Positions 12,150 to 25,600 of a stretch of DNA of 64,000 nt are shown here, one piece after another. Origin of the DNA: Quillaja saponaria (lineage: Eukaryota; Streptophyta; Magnoliopsida; Fabales; Quillajaceae); NCBI GenBank assembly GCA_029379385.1, contig CM055612.1, positions 7,254,001 to 7,318,000 on the forward strand, written 5' to 3'. The first letter of the stretch is position 1; each line of letters opens with the position of its first letter. A program made the translations under genes and the position numbers. Under the pieces are notes generated by a model. It was given only the letters and a program-made list of their open reading frames with translations, was not told the origin of the DNA and did not search any database.

Positions 12150-12980
12150 TAAGGTTGTTCGACTAAGTTCGATTTGAGTTCAAAATATTTTTTGTTTGTT
12201 CAAGCTCTACTTAAGCTCGATAAAAAAAACATAACTTGAGTTAGAGATTGAGCCAAGTTTTGACAAAGCTTAGCTCGACTCGTTAGTTTTTACTAGAGCT
12301 CAAACTTGATTCATGTTCATTAAAAGCTCACGAGCCTAGGCTCGTTAAGGGATTATAAACCTAAATCTAAGTTTAGGTTTGGCTCATTAAGAGCTTGTTA
12401 AAAGATTATGAATCTAATTTTTTTTTTAAATATTTAAAATTGTGTTTAAATATAATTGATACTTTGTATGATACAATTGGCCACTTGAGTATTTATTTAA
12501 TAACTCTACTTAAATAATTTTTAAAAAATAAATATTAATCATAATATATTATATATGTTAAATGAGTCGAGCTCACGAGCTTTGTAAAGTTTGAGCTCGA
12601 CTAAACAAGCCATAAAATAAAGCTCAAGCTTAGCTATTTTTAAAAATGAACCGAGCTCAAGCAAGCCTTTAATGAGCTTGTTCACGAATGACTTTGTTTA
12701 TTTGCACTCCTAACGGAGTGTAAGATAAGATTTAAGATTGGACTTGGAACTTAAAAATTGGGTAAGGTCAAAAGAGTAAACTTAGAACAATTAATAAAAT
12801 ATTATGGGTTGAGCTTGTTTGCGAGCTACTCACGAGCTTATTGATCTCGAACCCAAAAAGTCGATATTCTAATCGAACTAACAATCTTGTTCAAGCTTGA
12901 CTCGTAAACTCAGACAAGCTGAGCTGAGCTGTCGATCTCAAACAAGCCGGCTCGGCTCCTTAGCCAGCCTTATTAACACC
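12150..12980. repeat. Degenerate GAGCTCGAGC-rich non-coding repeat
   Basis: Dense imperfect copies of 'gagctcgag', 'aagctcgact' and 'gctcacgagc' in both orientations. Such sequence is typical of old hAT-like or other non-autonomous plant elements. Termini are unclear, so the family is not assigned. Confidence 0.45.
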
Positions 12981-13460
12981 TAAATGGTGTGAAATACTTG
13001 TCAAAAAAAATAAAAAAAATACTATGTCAATATGTGTGAATAATATCTACAAATTAAAGAATTATAAAAATGAATATCTTACACTTGCACTAGCCCTTTT
13101 AATTGAATTCTCAAGTACCTAAATTCCTAGTTATATCTTATTCTTACCTCTAACATATATACACAAAGATATAAAAAGTTTTATTAATTATCCTTTAACA
13201 TTTGCAAGTAACACTTAATTATATGGATTATTTTATTTGAGCTCATAACATTATCTTTTTATCTCATTCAGTTTGATGAATTTGTTAAATATTAAATGTA
13301 AAATTAAAGAGGGTGAAAATTGTTAAACTCTTGTAATTGCTTAAAAAGATTTCCCGCCAAGGCATAACTATTTCTTCAAAATTGTTAACTCTTTCTCTGA
13401 CTCCCTTCAGGGTTCAGGCCCCTGGGCTCCAAGCGTAACTACTTGTATTACGCATCACCT

Positions 13461-13481
13461 TCTCTCTCTCTCTCTCTCTGG
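13461..13481 (+). repeat. (CT)n microsatellite in the 5' UTR of the rhomboid gene
   Basis: About ten CT units just upstream of the chosen ATG; pyrimidine-rich leaders are common in plant 5' UTRs. Confidence 0.8.
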
Positions 13482-13499
13482 AATTTTCTTGGAGAATCA

Positions 13500-16400
13500 A
13501 TGGCGGACTGTTCAAAATTCCACACACGCATTGAAATCAAACCCTCGTCAGCTAAATTCTCCGATGATGTGACTGATAATCTACAAGAACAGAAAATTCC
13601 TTTCTTCAAATCAGGCTTTCGTAACCATGGCGATACCTGGGTCATCTCCGTCTTCGTAATTGTACATATTGTGGCTTTCTTTGCTACCATGGTCGTCAAC
13701 GACTGTTGGACTAACTCTCATGGTGATTGCGCTGTCAAAGCCCTTGGGAGATTGTCATTCCAGCCCCTCTCAGAGAATCCCCTGCTTGGGCCTTCTGCTT
13801 CCACGTAAGTTCAGCCCCTAATCTTCAGTTTCTTTTTCTGTATAATTCGATTTGGTGCTTATTTTTAGGGTTTTTGAGCTTCTTAGATGAATCTTTCCGC
13901 AATTGGCTTGATTTTGAAGTGATCTTTATTGGGTTTTGCTATATTGAATCTTCAGAAAGTGACCGGTACAAGCAGAAACACAAGGAAGTTATTTTCACGA
14001 TATTTGTGTTACTTTGGTTACTGGGGAACAAGAACTCACACTTCAAGAAATTAATGAACCTTGTTCTTTGATTTGAGGCCGCCTTAATTGTAATTGGTGG
14101 CAAAAAGAGTTTTGGAACCAAGAAACTTACTTTTGTTAAATTGCAATAGATCCTTGAAAAAGTTTAGCTGAATTTTGTTTGCATTTGGTTATCGATCTGA
14201 GCTCTCTCGTGAACACATTTATAATATTTAAGGAATATAAGAATAAGGTAGTTCTTTCAATGTTTTCTTGTGAGTTCCGAGTCAGTTAGGTCTTTGAGAT
14301 CTTTTCTTCATATATGATCAGATATTTTATCATCTGACTCTTAAAAATGTCGTGTTTAATCCCTCTTCTTGCTTGTGTGTGTGTGTTAGTCCAGTTAGGA
14401 GTATAACGGGCGTTAGACTCCAGTTTTAGCCCAGTTGCAAGATAAGTTGAGTGTTTTATCCCTCTTCTTGCTTGTGTGTGTGTTAATCCAGTTATGGGTT
14501 CCACCTTCAAGTATTGAATTTGAAGATATAAATTTCCATACTTCCTCCTCTGTTAATGGAAAACTTTTACAGTAATTGCTCAGAAACCTTACGTAATCTG
14601 ATAGCTAAGCAATTAAATTATCCATTTCTCCTTGTTGAATCTCAACAGGTTTTAATGTTGCTCTTTACTTGGCATGATCTTTTCCCTCTATACCTCCCCA
14701 TTCCTCACTAAGTAGGAGAGAAATAAGTATCTTAATTCAAATAACCATGTCACAATTTAGAAAGCTAGCTTTCTAGAACAAATTTTAATGGCCTCTTTCA
14801 GGCTTGAAAGAGCTCTTTTGGTGACAGTACAAACTGAAGCATAAATTCTGTCAATCATTTTAACTCGGAACATTGACAAACTTCCAACCATTTCCTCCAT
14901 TAAAATTTGTCCATGCTGAAGGCCGTCATTTTATTTTTAAGAGAAATGGACAATTTGTACTGCTACAATAGTTGGTCTTTTTATTTTTTATCTTCTTGGA
15001 GAAGGATAATTTCACGCTCTGCATTTGAGAGTGCATGTACTTGTTTGCATATAACATATGATTTGACTTCTATGCTGAAAATTAAAATCCAACTCCCCTT
15101 CGTGACTGGTACCATAACATGTTGTTGCAGGCTAGATGAAATGGGAGCTCTTCAAAGGACCTTTTTGACAGAATATCATCAAACTTGGCGTCTTTTCACA
15201 TTTCCAGTTTTGCACGGTGGAGCCATCCACCTTGTCATCAATCTCTGCAGTGTGATCTTTGTAGGAATTCATTTAGAGCAAGAGTTCGGACCTTGTAAAT
15301 TTCTGTTTCAGTTTTCCTTTTTTAGTGTTTTTTTTATTTTTTATTTTTTATCAAAGCAATATCAACAATGGAATGCTTTTATAAAGTGTTCAATCATACT
15401 GATCCGTTGCTTCCATTTGCAGTAAGGATTGGAATAGTCTATATACTATCTGCTTTTGTTGGTGCCTTGGTGGCTGCACTTTTTATCCAAAATACACCTG
15501 CAGTTGGTTCATCTGGTGCTTTATATGGACTACTTGGCGCTATGCTTTCTGCACTTGTTCTGAACTGGAAATTTTACAACAATAAGGTCCTTGAACTTAT
15601 TTTCCGATTCTCAGTTCATTATTTTTTTTTCCATTTGAATAAAAAGAATGTTGATCAACATTTTATTTAATGCAGGTTGCAGCTATAGCATCACTTATCT
15701 TTGTCTCTATGATCAACTTCGTCCTTGGCTTGCTACCTTATATAGACAATTTTTCAAGCATAGGAGGTTTTCTATCAGGAATACTTCTTGGATTTGTGCT
15801 TTTATTCACCCCTCAACTCAGGCAAGTGGGAGGGCTCTTTGAGACTTGTGTGAAAAGTTCTATTATGTTACGTTTGAAACAAAAGCTGGACAGGCCAGTT
15901 CTGAGGAGTGTCTCTCTCTTTCTCTTCAGTCTATTGTATGTTGCTTCTGTACTTCTCTCTCCAATTTTTCCTATTTCTTTTTTCTAGTATTCATCAAAGC
16001 TGTCATTTTGGTCTCATGTGAAATCTAATAGGGGAGTTTCTTCCATTTGCAGACTTGCAGGATGTCTTGCGGCAGTTCTTCATGGAGTCAACATAAACCA
16101 GTACTGCAAATGGTGTCGATATGTTGACTGTGTTCCTTTCCAGAGGTGGCAATGCAAAAACATAGCAACTTCTTGTGAGGTAAGTATATTGTTAAACTTT
16201 ATCACTTAAAAATATAAATTTAATATATAATGAAATTAGTAAATCACTGGAAGTAAAATAAATTGTGAGAAACAATTTTGAAAGGACACTTTCTCTGCAC
16301 TGGAAGTCCCGTCCCCATTCCAAGAGAAAAAGGCAACGAGAAAAACAGAGGGGTGGATAAAAGGAAATCCTTTATCGAAGAAAGTCACCAAGTAGCACCC

Positions 16401-17178
16401 GCTTCATATAGACTGAGTAGCCTGGTTAGTCCCATTCTTTAAATTGGGAAAAAGCAGCTGAATCTATAAATAGAAACTTAAAATATTAGCAGCACTTTAG
16501 AGTTGGGGGTTGTGACTTTCAGCTTTATTTGTTATTTTTATTCAACTTCCTAGTACCCATTCCACCTATGCTAAACATGAATGAAAAGAAAATCCAACAG
16601 GCAATTAGGTTTGGCTATATTATATGCTAAATCTTTCTTTCATAAGATAAGACTTAATCGATCTAACATTCAATTATAAATGTGATCTTTCTCCTAGAGA
16701 CTGGAAAAATTCATGGAAATGGATGAGAAAGGGGAAATTTTCATCCCATCCACCCTGGAGGTTACTGGATGTTCACGATCTCTAACTATATAGCATTTTC
16801 AGAACGGCTAAACATTGAAAGCTTACAGATGACCCTTCGTACATGTCATCTTTCCCTTTGCCTTTATCTATAGTTATCTGTCTACTTCACTAACGGGCTT
16901 TATTATTTAAGTCTTCTGTCCTCACTATCAAAGGCTTTGTCTTAATATGTTGTTATTAGCTCTTCACTAGAAAAGCATTGTATTATGTCATTGGGAAATT
17001 GATTAGTTTCTGAAGTTTCACACTCGCTATTGCCTATTATATGCTCTATATGCAGACCATGGTGAGTAATGCGCAGTTGACCCTGACTTGTATGAGCAAT
17101 GGCAACTACAAGGTTTTTCCTTTTACCAACATCTCACAAGCGAGGATAAATGATTTGTGTACTATGATATGCTTCTGA
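13500..17178 (+). CDS. Rhomboid-family membrane protein lacking the catalytic histidine (KOMPEITO-like)
   Basis: Six exons (13500-13804, 15131-15294, 15423-15586, 15676-15935, 16053-16179, 17056-17178) join in frame to 380 residues. The order is: a cytosolic N-terminus, a first membrane segment at about 47-66, the rhomboid core with LHGGAIHLVIN and HLEQEFG, the serine box VGSSGALYGLLGA (Ser187), and TM6. In active plant rhomboids TM6 carries NFAHIGG; here it reads NFSSIGG, so the catalytic His is Ser239 (codon 15757-15759). A Cys-rich C-terminal region follows (CKWCRYVDCVP..RWQC). By sequence it is a pseudoprotease. Arabidopsis KOM, a Golgi rhomboid homologue needed for callose in the pollen wall, also lacks active-site residues and lies beside ARF17, which is also in this window. 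An in-frame ATG-less extension runs upstream; the ATG at 13500 was chosen because it follows the CT-rich leader. Confidence 0.88.
14352..14497 (+). repeat. Direct repeat in intron 1 of the rhomboid gene
   Basis: A ~48-bp segment containing 'ccctcttcttgcttgtgtgt' and 'ccagtta' occurs at 14352 and again at 14451 (offset 99 bp), with a variable GT run. Confidence 0.75.
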
Positions 17179-20012
17179 AAAGTAAATGGTTCAGCGATCT
17201 TGACATGAATGGTGATACTATTCTGAGAAAACCAGTACTGCTGTTTTGATGGCTGTACAAGCTGGAAGGTGGCATTGTATTCTTTCAATTTTGTCATCTA
17301 CTCGAATGAATGTATAGAAGGATGGGGGCTAAGTTCTTAGGGCCTTAGATTACTTGGCACTGTTTGACAGAAGAGTTTGTGAAGCATCACCATGCGAATT
17401 AATCATGTTACTTGAAATGTTAATAGATGTAATATCAGCTTCCAGTCTCTTTTCACTAATTTCATTTCTTTTTTCCTTTTGGGCCTTGCATTACAGTCTA
17501 GCAGCTATGGATTGTTACCCTTTCGGCCTTCTTTCTTTACTCTAGTTTTGTTTCTACTTTCTGTCCTGATTGCATTATTAGATACGGTTCAGCTCTGAGA
17601 GTCTAATAAGTATATATTCGCTGCTTTCACAGTTTAGAGGGCCATTCTTCAGCCGCAGCCGTTAGTGGATTCATTGAGTACATAAAAAAAAAGTCTTCTG
17701 CAGTACATAATGTGGTCCTCCTATATGTGGCCTACGTACACAAATCTTAATTGGGTTGAAACCTTCTGTAACCAAAGTTTGAATAGTGAAACCTAAGGAG
17801 GCCCTTTTTCAATCAAGTTACTCTATTTCAGTCTAGCTAGTACTACTCATCAGATACTATATAATATTGCTATGCATCTCCACAGAAGACCCATGCTCCA
17901 TTAAATAGTAATTGCAATTTATTAATTTACCTAAGATATAGGAAAATTAGTTCATGAAGTAAGGAAGGCCTTAAATCCCTTAGTTCAGGGCAAATTCAAT
18001 ACCAAAATCACAATCATGATTATGACATAGGAAATCATATAACCAAAGAAAGAAAAAGATCAATCTTATTTTTCCCAACTTAGTTGAAGGCCTCATTTAC
18101 AAAAAGCCTATGAGGACCAGCATTCCTTTCATTACTATAAATACTTGATGCTTTTAGGCATTTTGCAATGTATAAATTTGCAAGGCACCCCTCTTTTAGG
18201 GACGCAGAAAGGTCCTACAGGACAACAATAATGGGAAGGAATCCTGAAGTGGGGAGTTTGAGCTTTTAGCTATTTCTGAACTAAAAAGCAACAATTTTTT
18301 TATTTTTTATTTTTTACTTTTTAAATCCTTTCTTTCTTAGTCTCTCACCATCAATGCTATAGTCAAGTAGGGTGATAGGCAATATATAGCATTTGCTAGC
18401 ACATACATCCAAACCTAAACTATAAAGTGTAAACTTAAAAATTTATTAATTGGGTCCTTTTTTTTCTTGTATAATCATTTCAAAGCCTTCTACTTTGTTA
18501 ATGAGCGAAATGCAAATTGGTAGACCCTTACATATATACAACTCCATTTTCTTTTTGCTTCTTTAATTTCTGTACGTTTCACATGCGTTCTTGAGCATAG
18601 CTGCACAGGCACACAAAAGGGACCCGATATATAATTAGGAACTTCATGACAGACATTAATGGTGGAGTAGAGCATCCAGCAACATATTTTATACGTTCTT
18701 ATCAAAACAAATAAATAATATATATCTTGACATATTAAAATGAGTCGAATCTTGATAATATAAGACAGAAGTCAATATTACTTGAATTATATATTTTATA
18801 TAATTAGATAATGACCGATTTGACTTTACATATATACTTGGCACAATATTAAACTATATATAAGCCAAAACTCTAAAGCAAAAGCATTACACAAATAATC
18901 ATAAATTAATATGTAAACTAAGGATATGATATAGAAAGGGATGATTTGTCATAGCATATAATATAATATGAATTTACCAAAGACAATCTATGATTTCATG
19001 CTGCTGTAATAGAGGATGTCAAGCTCTTGTCATCAGTTTCTTGTTGAGCTTCTCTCTCTCTTTTTCCCTGCTTTTGTGTCTATACTACCTTAGATTAAAA
19101 TTACCGCAAATTTCTAAAAATTACCTGCTCAAATTAATTTGATTTTCATTTTAAAAATATTTAGGATCCATCCCCCTGCCCATATTGCCCAAACAATATA
19201 CAATTCAAAGACACACATGCACTCAATCAAAGAGAAAAAGGAAAAATTGTACCAAAAGGCAAAAGCTCCGTTAATGCAAAGGACCAGTCACATTAAGTTA
19301 TGCCTAACCCTATACCCGAGGTCCCCTTAATTGGTGATACACCATTTATCATGCATCTTAGGTTTACTAAACACTTAAAGCAAAAGGTAGTTTTTGCAGA
19401 TGATCAATTCCCTTTATATGAAATTAAACATCAAAATGAAGAACGAAAAGAAGTGTCGGTGGTCCCTTGTAACCAAATTTAATTGGGAATTAATATGTTA
19501 AAGCAACTTGTCAAGCTAGACTTATCAAACCCACACACCTTCCCCACCTCCTGACTCTGGACTTGCTGAACTGGTTGGATATGCTTTCTAGTTTCTGCTC
19601 TACCCATTTATTCTATATTTGAATTATTCCTATTCAAACAATCATTCGTTTTTATCATTTTCATTTCTTATAAGCTATGGACCATCCAGTTGTATCCATC
19701 TAAGAAGAAAATGAAATATTCTTCAATGTATAGACTGTAGAGACTTTGTATGTAAAAATTAATGATAGGGAAAAGACGTTTGTGGCATAACTCATTTACG
19801 CTTCAACTCAATAATTCCAATTTTTGAGTTTAGTGATTTTTTAATATGATATCAGAATTTTCATCACTAAGTGGTCACGAGTTTCAGTGTTAATCACTAT
19901 CACTGATTATTATAAAAATTACAACACAATGTAAGAGGAGAACGTGTTCAATTTCTACGCTAACTAGCTCAATGAGCTTATAAGTATAATTAATGACATA
20001 TAAGATTTTATA
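17179..20012. other. Intergenic region, no gene recognised
   Basis: 3' UTR of the rhomboid gene followed by AT-rich DNA. Only short, unconnected frames occur, with no splice-compatible family motif. Nothing further seen. Confidence 0.5.
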
Positions 20013-22601
20013 CACTACAAGAAAATACGCTACCAGCTACAGTAATTCGTTGCATATTATAAGCTATCCTTGCAAAAGAGTATTAGAGACAAGGTTTATG
20101 TATCATCAACAGCACAAGTGCTGTCTCTGATAAGAAGTAAAAAAAAAATATTAAAATCCTTGTTGCTATTAAGTTTACTCCTATCACAAATAAAAAGAAT
20201 TTTTCACATCAGAGACAACGTTTATTTTATCTAAGATAGGACAAATTGTCATTGATACTACTTTTATTTTTATTTTTTAGCATTACTATCAACGACAACA
20301 AGCTTCATTATAAAAAACGAGGTTTGATGTCGATGATATATAGTTTCCCCAAATATGAAACCTAACTTCCTTCTTTTCTTTTTCATTCGTGCTTTTCCTT
20401 TTTTCTTGCACTGATCTCTCCCTCCCTCTCCCCGAAAACTCTGGTGCCCGTGAATTCCACTGACCTCAGGTTTGTCGGTGGTGGTGCTGGTCTAGATTTG
20501 CTCGGTTTTGGTGCTTCATTTAGGTATGTTTTGATTTCCCTCTATTTCATCTTAGGTTCAGTTCATAAATGGGAGGAGATTGAGTCCGTGATTGCTGAAA
20601 GTGAGGAAACAATGAAAATGTGTTGAGATTGATAGAATTATTGCCTTGGAATTTTTTCTTCTTCGGTTTTGATAAACCATGAGTACTGTCACGTCCATGG
20701 TGTGAATAAGACTTGTAAGAACAAACGATTCCTTGTTTGGGTCAACAGTGATCATTTTATTCAAGTTTAGGTGTTTAGGGTTATAAACTTTGAAAATCGA
20801 GTCTTGGGGAGGGATGTGAGAGAAAATGTCAAATACATATTTGTTTGATGATCTCAGAATATCGCCATGTCTATGGGGTGAATAAAACTTATAGGAATAA
20901 ATGATTCCTCATTTGGCTCAACAATGTTCATTTTATAAAGTTTAGGTGTTTAAGTTAGTAAATTTTAAAAATCGGGTCTTAGGGGAAGAGAAATTTGTCA
21001 AATACACATTCGTTTGGCAATCTAGGAGTACCAATGTCCAGAAGGGGTGAATAAGACTTGTAAGAATAAACGGTTTCTCATTTGGGTCAACAATGTTTAT
21101 TTTAAGCAACTTTAGGTGTTTAGGCTAGCAAATTAAAAATAGGGACTCCAGTGGGCGAAAAAATGTCAAATTCACATCCATTTTGTAAGCTAGTAGTACC
21201 GGCACATTCATGGCGGTGAATAAGACTTATAGGAACAAACAGCTCCTCATTGGGTGAACGATATTCATTTTAAGCAAGCTTAGGTCTTTAGGCTAGTAAA
21301 CTTTGAAAATCAAGTTTCAGAGGGAAAAAAATGTCAAATACACATACGTTTGATGAGCTAAGAGTACCAACATGTCCGTGGGGCTGAATAAAACTTGTAT
21401 AAATAAATGGTTCCTCGTTTGGGTCAACAGTGTTCATTTTATGTAAATTTAAGTGTTTAGGTTAGTAAACTTTGAAAAGTGAGTCTTAGAGGGACAAAAA
21501 TGTCAAACACACATTCGTTTGGTAAGCTGGGAGTATCTCTTCCATGAGAATGAATAAAACTTGTAAGGACAAAATATTCCTCGTTTTACATTGATGTTCA
21601 TTTTATGCAAGTTTATGTGCTTAAACCAGTAAACTTTGAAAATCAAGTCTTAAGAGGGCAGGAGGAATATCAAATAAACATCTGTTTGATGAGTCGAGAG
21701 TACCATCATGTCTGTGGGGTAAATAAAATTTGTAGGAATAAATGAGGGGTTCATTATGCAAGTTTAGGTGTTTGGGCTAATAAATTTTGGAAACAAATCC
21801 AGGGAGGTAAAAATGTCAAATGCACGTATATTTAATGAGTTGGGAGCACCGCCACGTCCACAGTAACGAATAAAACTTGTATGAATAACAATTTTTTGTT
21901 TGAACTAAGATGGTGATTTGTATGCATGTTTATAAATTTTTAGCTTAAACTTTCAAAGTTAATTACTTTAATGACTTTTTTAGAAATGTTTATAGGGCAT
22001 TGATGGACCATAAGCTGCTTCACATATCCTCACAATGAGTACCACTACGGAGGACGATGATGCTAAATTAGGAGGGGATAAATAGTTTGTATTGTATTCT
22101 TTTCTCGGATTTGCATTAATTTTTTTTTTTTTTAATGTACAATTTAGATTATAATAAGTACCAATTTTGTGCTTTGATTACTTTGTAGATATTTTGAATA
22201 ATTAATGTAATAGTGTATTTCTTTCATTATTTCATATGGATCTCTTTTCTCTTTTTCTTTTTTATCAATATATAATATTTTTTAAAATAACAAAACTATG
22301 CAACATATTTCAGCATCAGAGATAGGATTTGTTATCGCTATAAGTAATGAAATATTTTTTTTATTAGAGATAGCTCATCAATATCTGCTATCTCTGATAA
22401 TTGTCAACGACAACAAATAAAGACAGCATCCATGTCTCTGATAAATGCCCATCCTCTTTTGCTGTCGCAAATAACAATTAGTGACAGTTTGTCAAACTAC
22501 AAATTTTCAGCGACATGGCCTTTTCGTTGATGCTCACCAGCAACAACAAATATATTATCATCGACAAAACTTTGTCACTAAAATTACATTTTCTTTTAAC
22601 G
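20013..22601. mobile_element. Non-autonomous CACTA (En/Spm-like) transposon
   Basis: The left end is CACTACAAGAAAA (20013-20025), the classic CACTA terminal repeat. The right end, TTTTCTTTTAACG at 22589-22601, matches the expected inverted end at 10 of 13 positions. The flanking triplets are ATA and ATT. Both subterminal regions carry repeated 'tctctgataa', 'agagaca' and 'gcgaca'-type motifs in both orientations, as in En/Spm subterminal repeats. No transposase frame is present. The interior is filled by a tandem array, listed next. The right boundary is less certain than the left. Confidence 0.72.
20704..22000 (+). repeat. Tandem array of eight ~169-bp units inside the CACTA element
   Basis: The phrase 'gaataa(a/g)acttgta(a/g)gaa' starts units at 20704, 20880, 21049, 21218, 21386, 21552, 21721 and 21868, giving spacings of 176, 169, 169, 168, 166, 169 and 147. 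Each unit also contains 'caacagtgttcattttatg', 'gtttaggtgttta', 'actttgaaaatc' and 'aatgtcaaatacaca'. Units are diverged from each other and the last is shortened. Confidence 0.88.
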
Positions 22602-25600
22602 ATTATCTATCGTTCCAAATATTTTAATTTAATGACCACTTGAGAAATAAAATTATTACACTCAGCTAAATTTTGAACTAAATAATATGTTATATTCATC
22701 ACATTTTTCACAAATTCTACAACTTCATGATTCTAGTGAATTATACATATAGATCTAAGATAGAAATCTCAAGCATCATATCTATATTATTTTTCTAATT
22801 ACTGCTATCAACTAGCAAAAGTATTAGTATTAAGCTAATCAAAATTTCAACTAGAGTCATGAACCAAATCTCGATAATGATTACATGCGATTTTATCCTC
22901 CTAAATCTCTTTCTCGTACATTTTAAATGCTATTCTCTCTCGTTGACCTTAGACAAAAAAAAAAGTTGGTTTTATTGAATTCAACAGAGAATTGTTCAAA
23001 ATTTTATATTTCCTTCTTAAGCAAGTGGAACCTTTGCTAAAGATGAGCAAGCAAACCCTCACCCACCCACCAGATTCTACAGCCATGATCAGCTTCCATT
23101 CTTTTTATTTGAGATGCATGGCCCAGCTACCCATTCTTATTAGGCAACATTTGGCTTGTCAGAGGTCGTTCTCTTGGCTGCATAAATATAGAAGGTATTT
23201 AACATTTTGAGTTGGATATATATATATATATATATATGTATGAAAAAATATGCTTTAACTAATTAAGCTTTACTGACCCAAAAAAAAAAACACTAAATGA
23301 GCTTTAGACCTTTTGAAATTGCCTACATTTCCATTCTCTACCAAAAACTTGCTTATTATTTATATATATATAATGCCGTTAAAATTAATAAATAGGACTT
23401 TTTTATATATATATAACAAAATCGATTGATTTGTAAGAGGATTTTATGATTTTATTCATTCTTTTTGGTTTATAGGAGCATCTCCTTTTTATGTTAGGAA
23501 TAAAAAATAGTGTTAAAATAAAGGAACATTAATTATGCCATAAGCCTTAGCTAAACATATACATGTAGAATAAACAAGTCACCTGGATTAGATGCTATCT
23601 CTTTTCTGTTTTTTTATTTTTATTTTTATTTTATATATATATATATATATATGAAAGATTAGGTGCTATCATGATTAACCCATTATAAGAAATTATTCCA
23701 TTTCAAGATCATTAATTATATGGTAAAGAAGAAATATTGTTCATTAGGAATATAATTAGTATTAAAGATTTATAATTCAATTTTTGCTCAAAAAGAAAAA
23801 AATAAATAAATTTAGTTCAACTTTTGTTATATATATCAAAGCTGGCCTTTTTTTGATTTGGCTTTTAAAATAACTTTTGTGTTTAAGATTTCTACAAAAT
23901 TATTTATTAATAGAGATTTTTTGAAGTTTTATGAAAAATATTTTTAAACTTTTAAAGTCCTAAAAATTGAAGTTAAAAAAAAAAATTTGTATTTTTTAAA
24001 TAAAAAACAAGGGAAGTTCAAAAACAATTTAATAAATATTTTAAAATCTATTTTTTTTAATAATTTTAATAGTCTATTTTTTCCTAGAAAAAATAAAATC
24101 AAACTATTTTTTTTATATCTTATAACAGTTTTACATTAACTCATTTGAATACTTTTTCAGTTTTCTATACTATACTTTTTAAAAGAGTTCTACTTAACAA
24201 ATATTTTTACACAATACTTTTATATATATAACTTCACTAAACATATGCATAGCAATTTTAAAAGAAGTATATATTATTCACCAGCAGAGTAATTTTTTGT
24301 AATACTTTCAAGTCACTAGAGTGATTTCTTGTAATACTTTCAAGTAAAAATTTTAAACTTTAATTAATATATTCAAAATAATAAAATTATTATGTTAGAC
24401 CTACATCTCCAAATTTCAACTCATTCCCTCCCTATCAAGTACCATCTCCTCTCAAAATCCATTCATCTCAACCAAAAAAATAAAATAAAATAAAATAAAA
24501 AATCTTAAAATTATTAATTGGGGATTCTATTATTTGAGGATGCGGAGTGCTCCCACTCCCAAAGGCGCCCATATCAATGAGCTTTTACAAATGGCAAATC
24601 CAAATTGGCTTCCGTATTATAGTTCCAATGAAATCTTAAAGGACCAACATACTTCCAATTAAGATGTCCCATTTTCCAAAAACCCACGAGCACCCGACTA
24701 AATCAAATTCTACAAATTAGATTTCTTGGTCCCACAAACCACTCGTCCAACCAGAGAGAAAAGACATTTACATAAATACTCCAATAATTATTAAATGGTT
24801 AAAATGTAAAATTGAAAAGGAAAGAAACAAATACAATACAATACAATACCAACTAGTACTACAAAAGGAATAATGTTATTATTATTAATTTTTCCTACCA
24901 ACAAAGTTTAAACAGTAATTTTGTATTTAAAATAGAATAGTTTTCAATAAAATATTATATAAAATTGAATATATAGACATTTGAACCCAAATTTAACTTC
25001 ATATAATTGTAATAAATTTTGAATATGAATATTTGATAAACAATTAATGTTTTATTTAAATATTAATTCAAAGTATTTGATAAATATTGAATTAAATAAT
25101 ATATTATTTGAATCAAGTACAATTTAAATTCAAATAATTTAATTTCAATTTTAATAAAAAGGAGATTTAATTCGAGATACCTAAACTTTGATTAGTAACT
25201 AAATAAATAAATTAACTAATTAAAATTCAACAAAACTTATCAATTTCTTATACATCACTTAAAAAAAATCAAATCTCAATTGGTAAAATGCATATTTTAT
25301 GGGACCCAGTTGCAACATCAATCATGATTTACCAATGGAGCACAAAAATCTTTTTTCTACTGTATCTGATGCTTGATGGCACCTACTCAATGAATGGTGT
25401 GGATGATTGAGCAAAATAATAATTGTATGAAAGTGTCTATGATATAAATTGGTCGAGACGTTGTAAACGCATCTTATTGCTAAACTAGAAAATTAGGTGG
25501 AATTGGATTATTAGAGGAATCTGAATAGAAAAAATTATGAAAATACATAATAATGGTCCCAAAGGAATTGCTATAAAAGAATAGTAAAGCTACTAAAAAG

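Larger units (their letters stand above)
10450..13440. other. AT-rich intergenic region with repeats
   Basis: No gene was recognised in these 3 kb. The region contains a 7-bp minisatellite (11034-11068, unit close to 'gacatga'), a dispersed AT-rich repeat (about 11310-11690) and an AGCTCGAG-rich degenerate repeat (about 12150-12980), listed separately. Confidence 0.6.

Noticed and set aside
20444..20626. 60-codon frame with GGGAGLDLLGFGAS
   Set aside because: Lies inside the CACTA-like element just before the tandem array; short, isolated and without a family match.
23217..23652. (AT)n runs as possible origins or attachment sites
   Set aside because: Simple microsatellites common in plant intergenic DNA; no other supporting feature.
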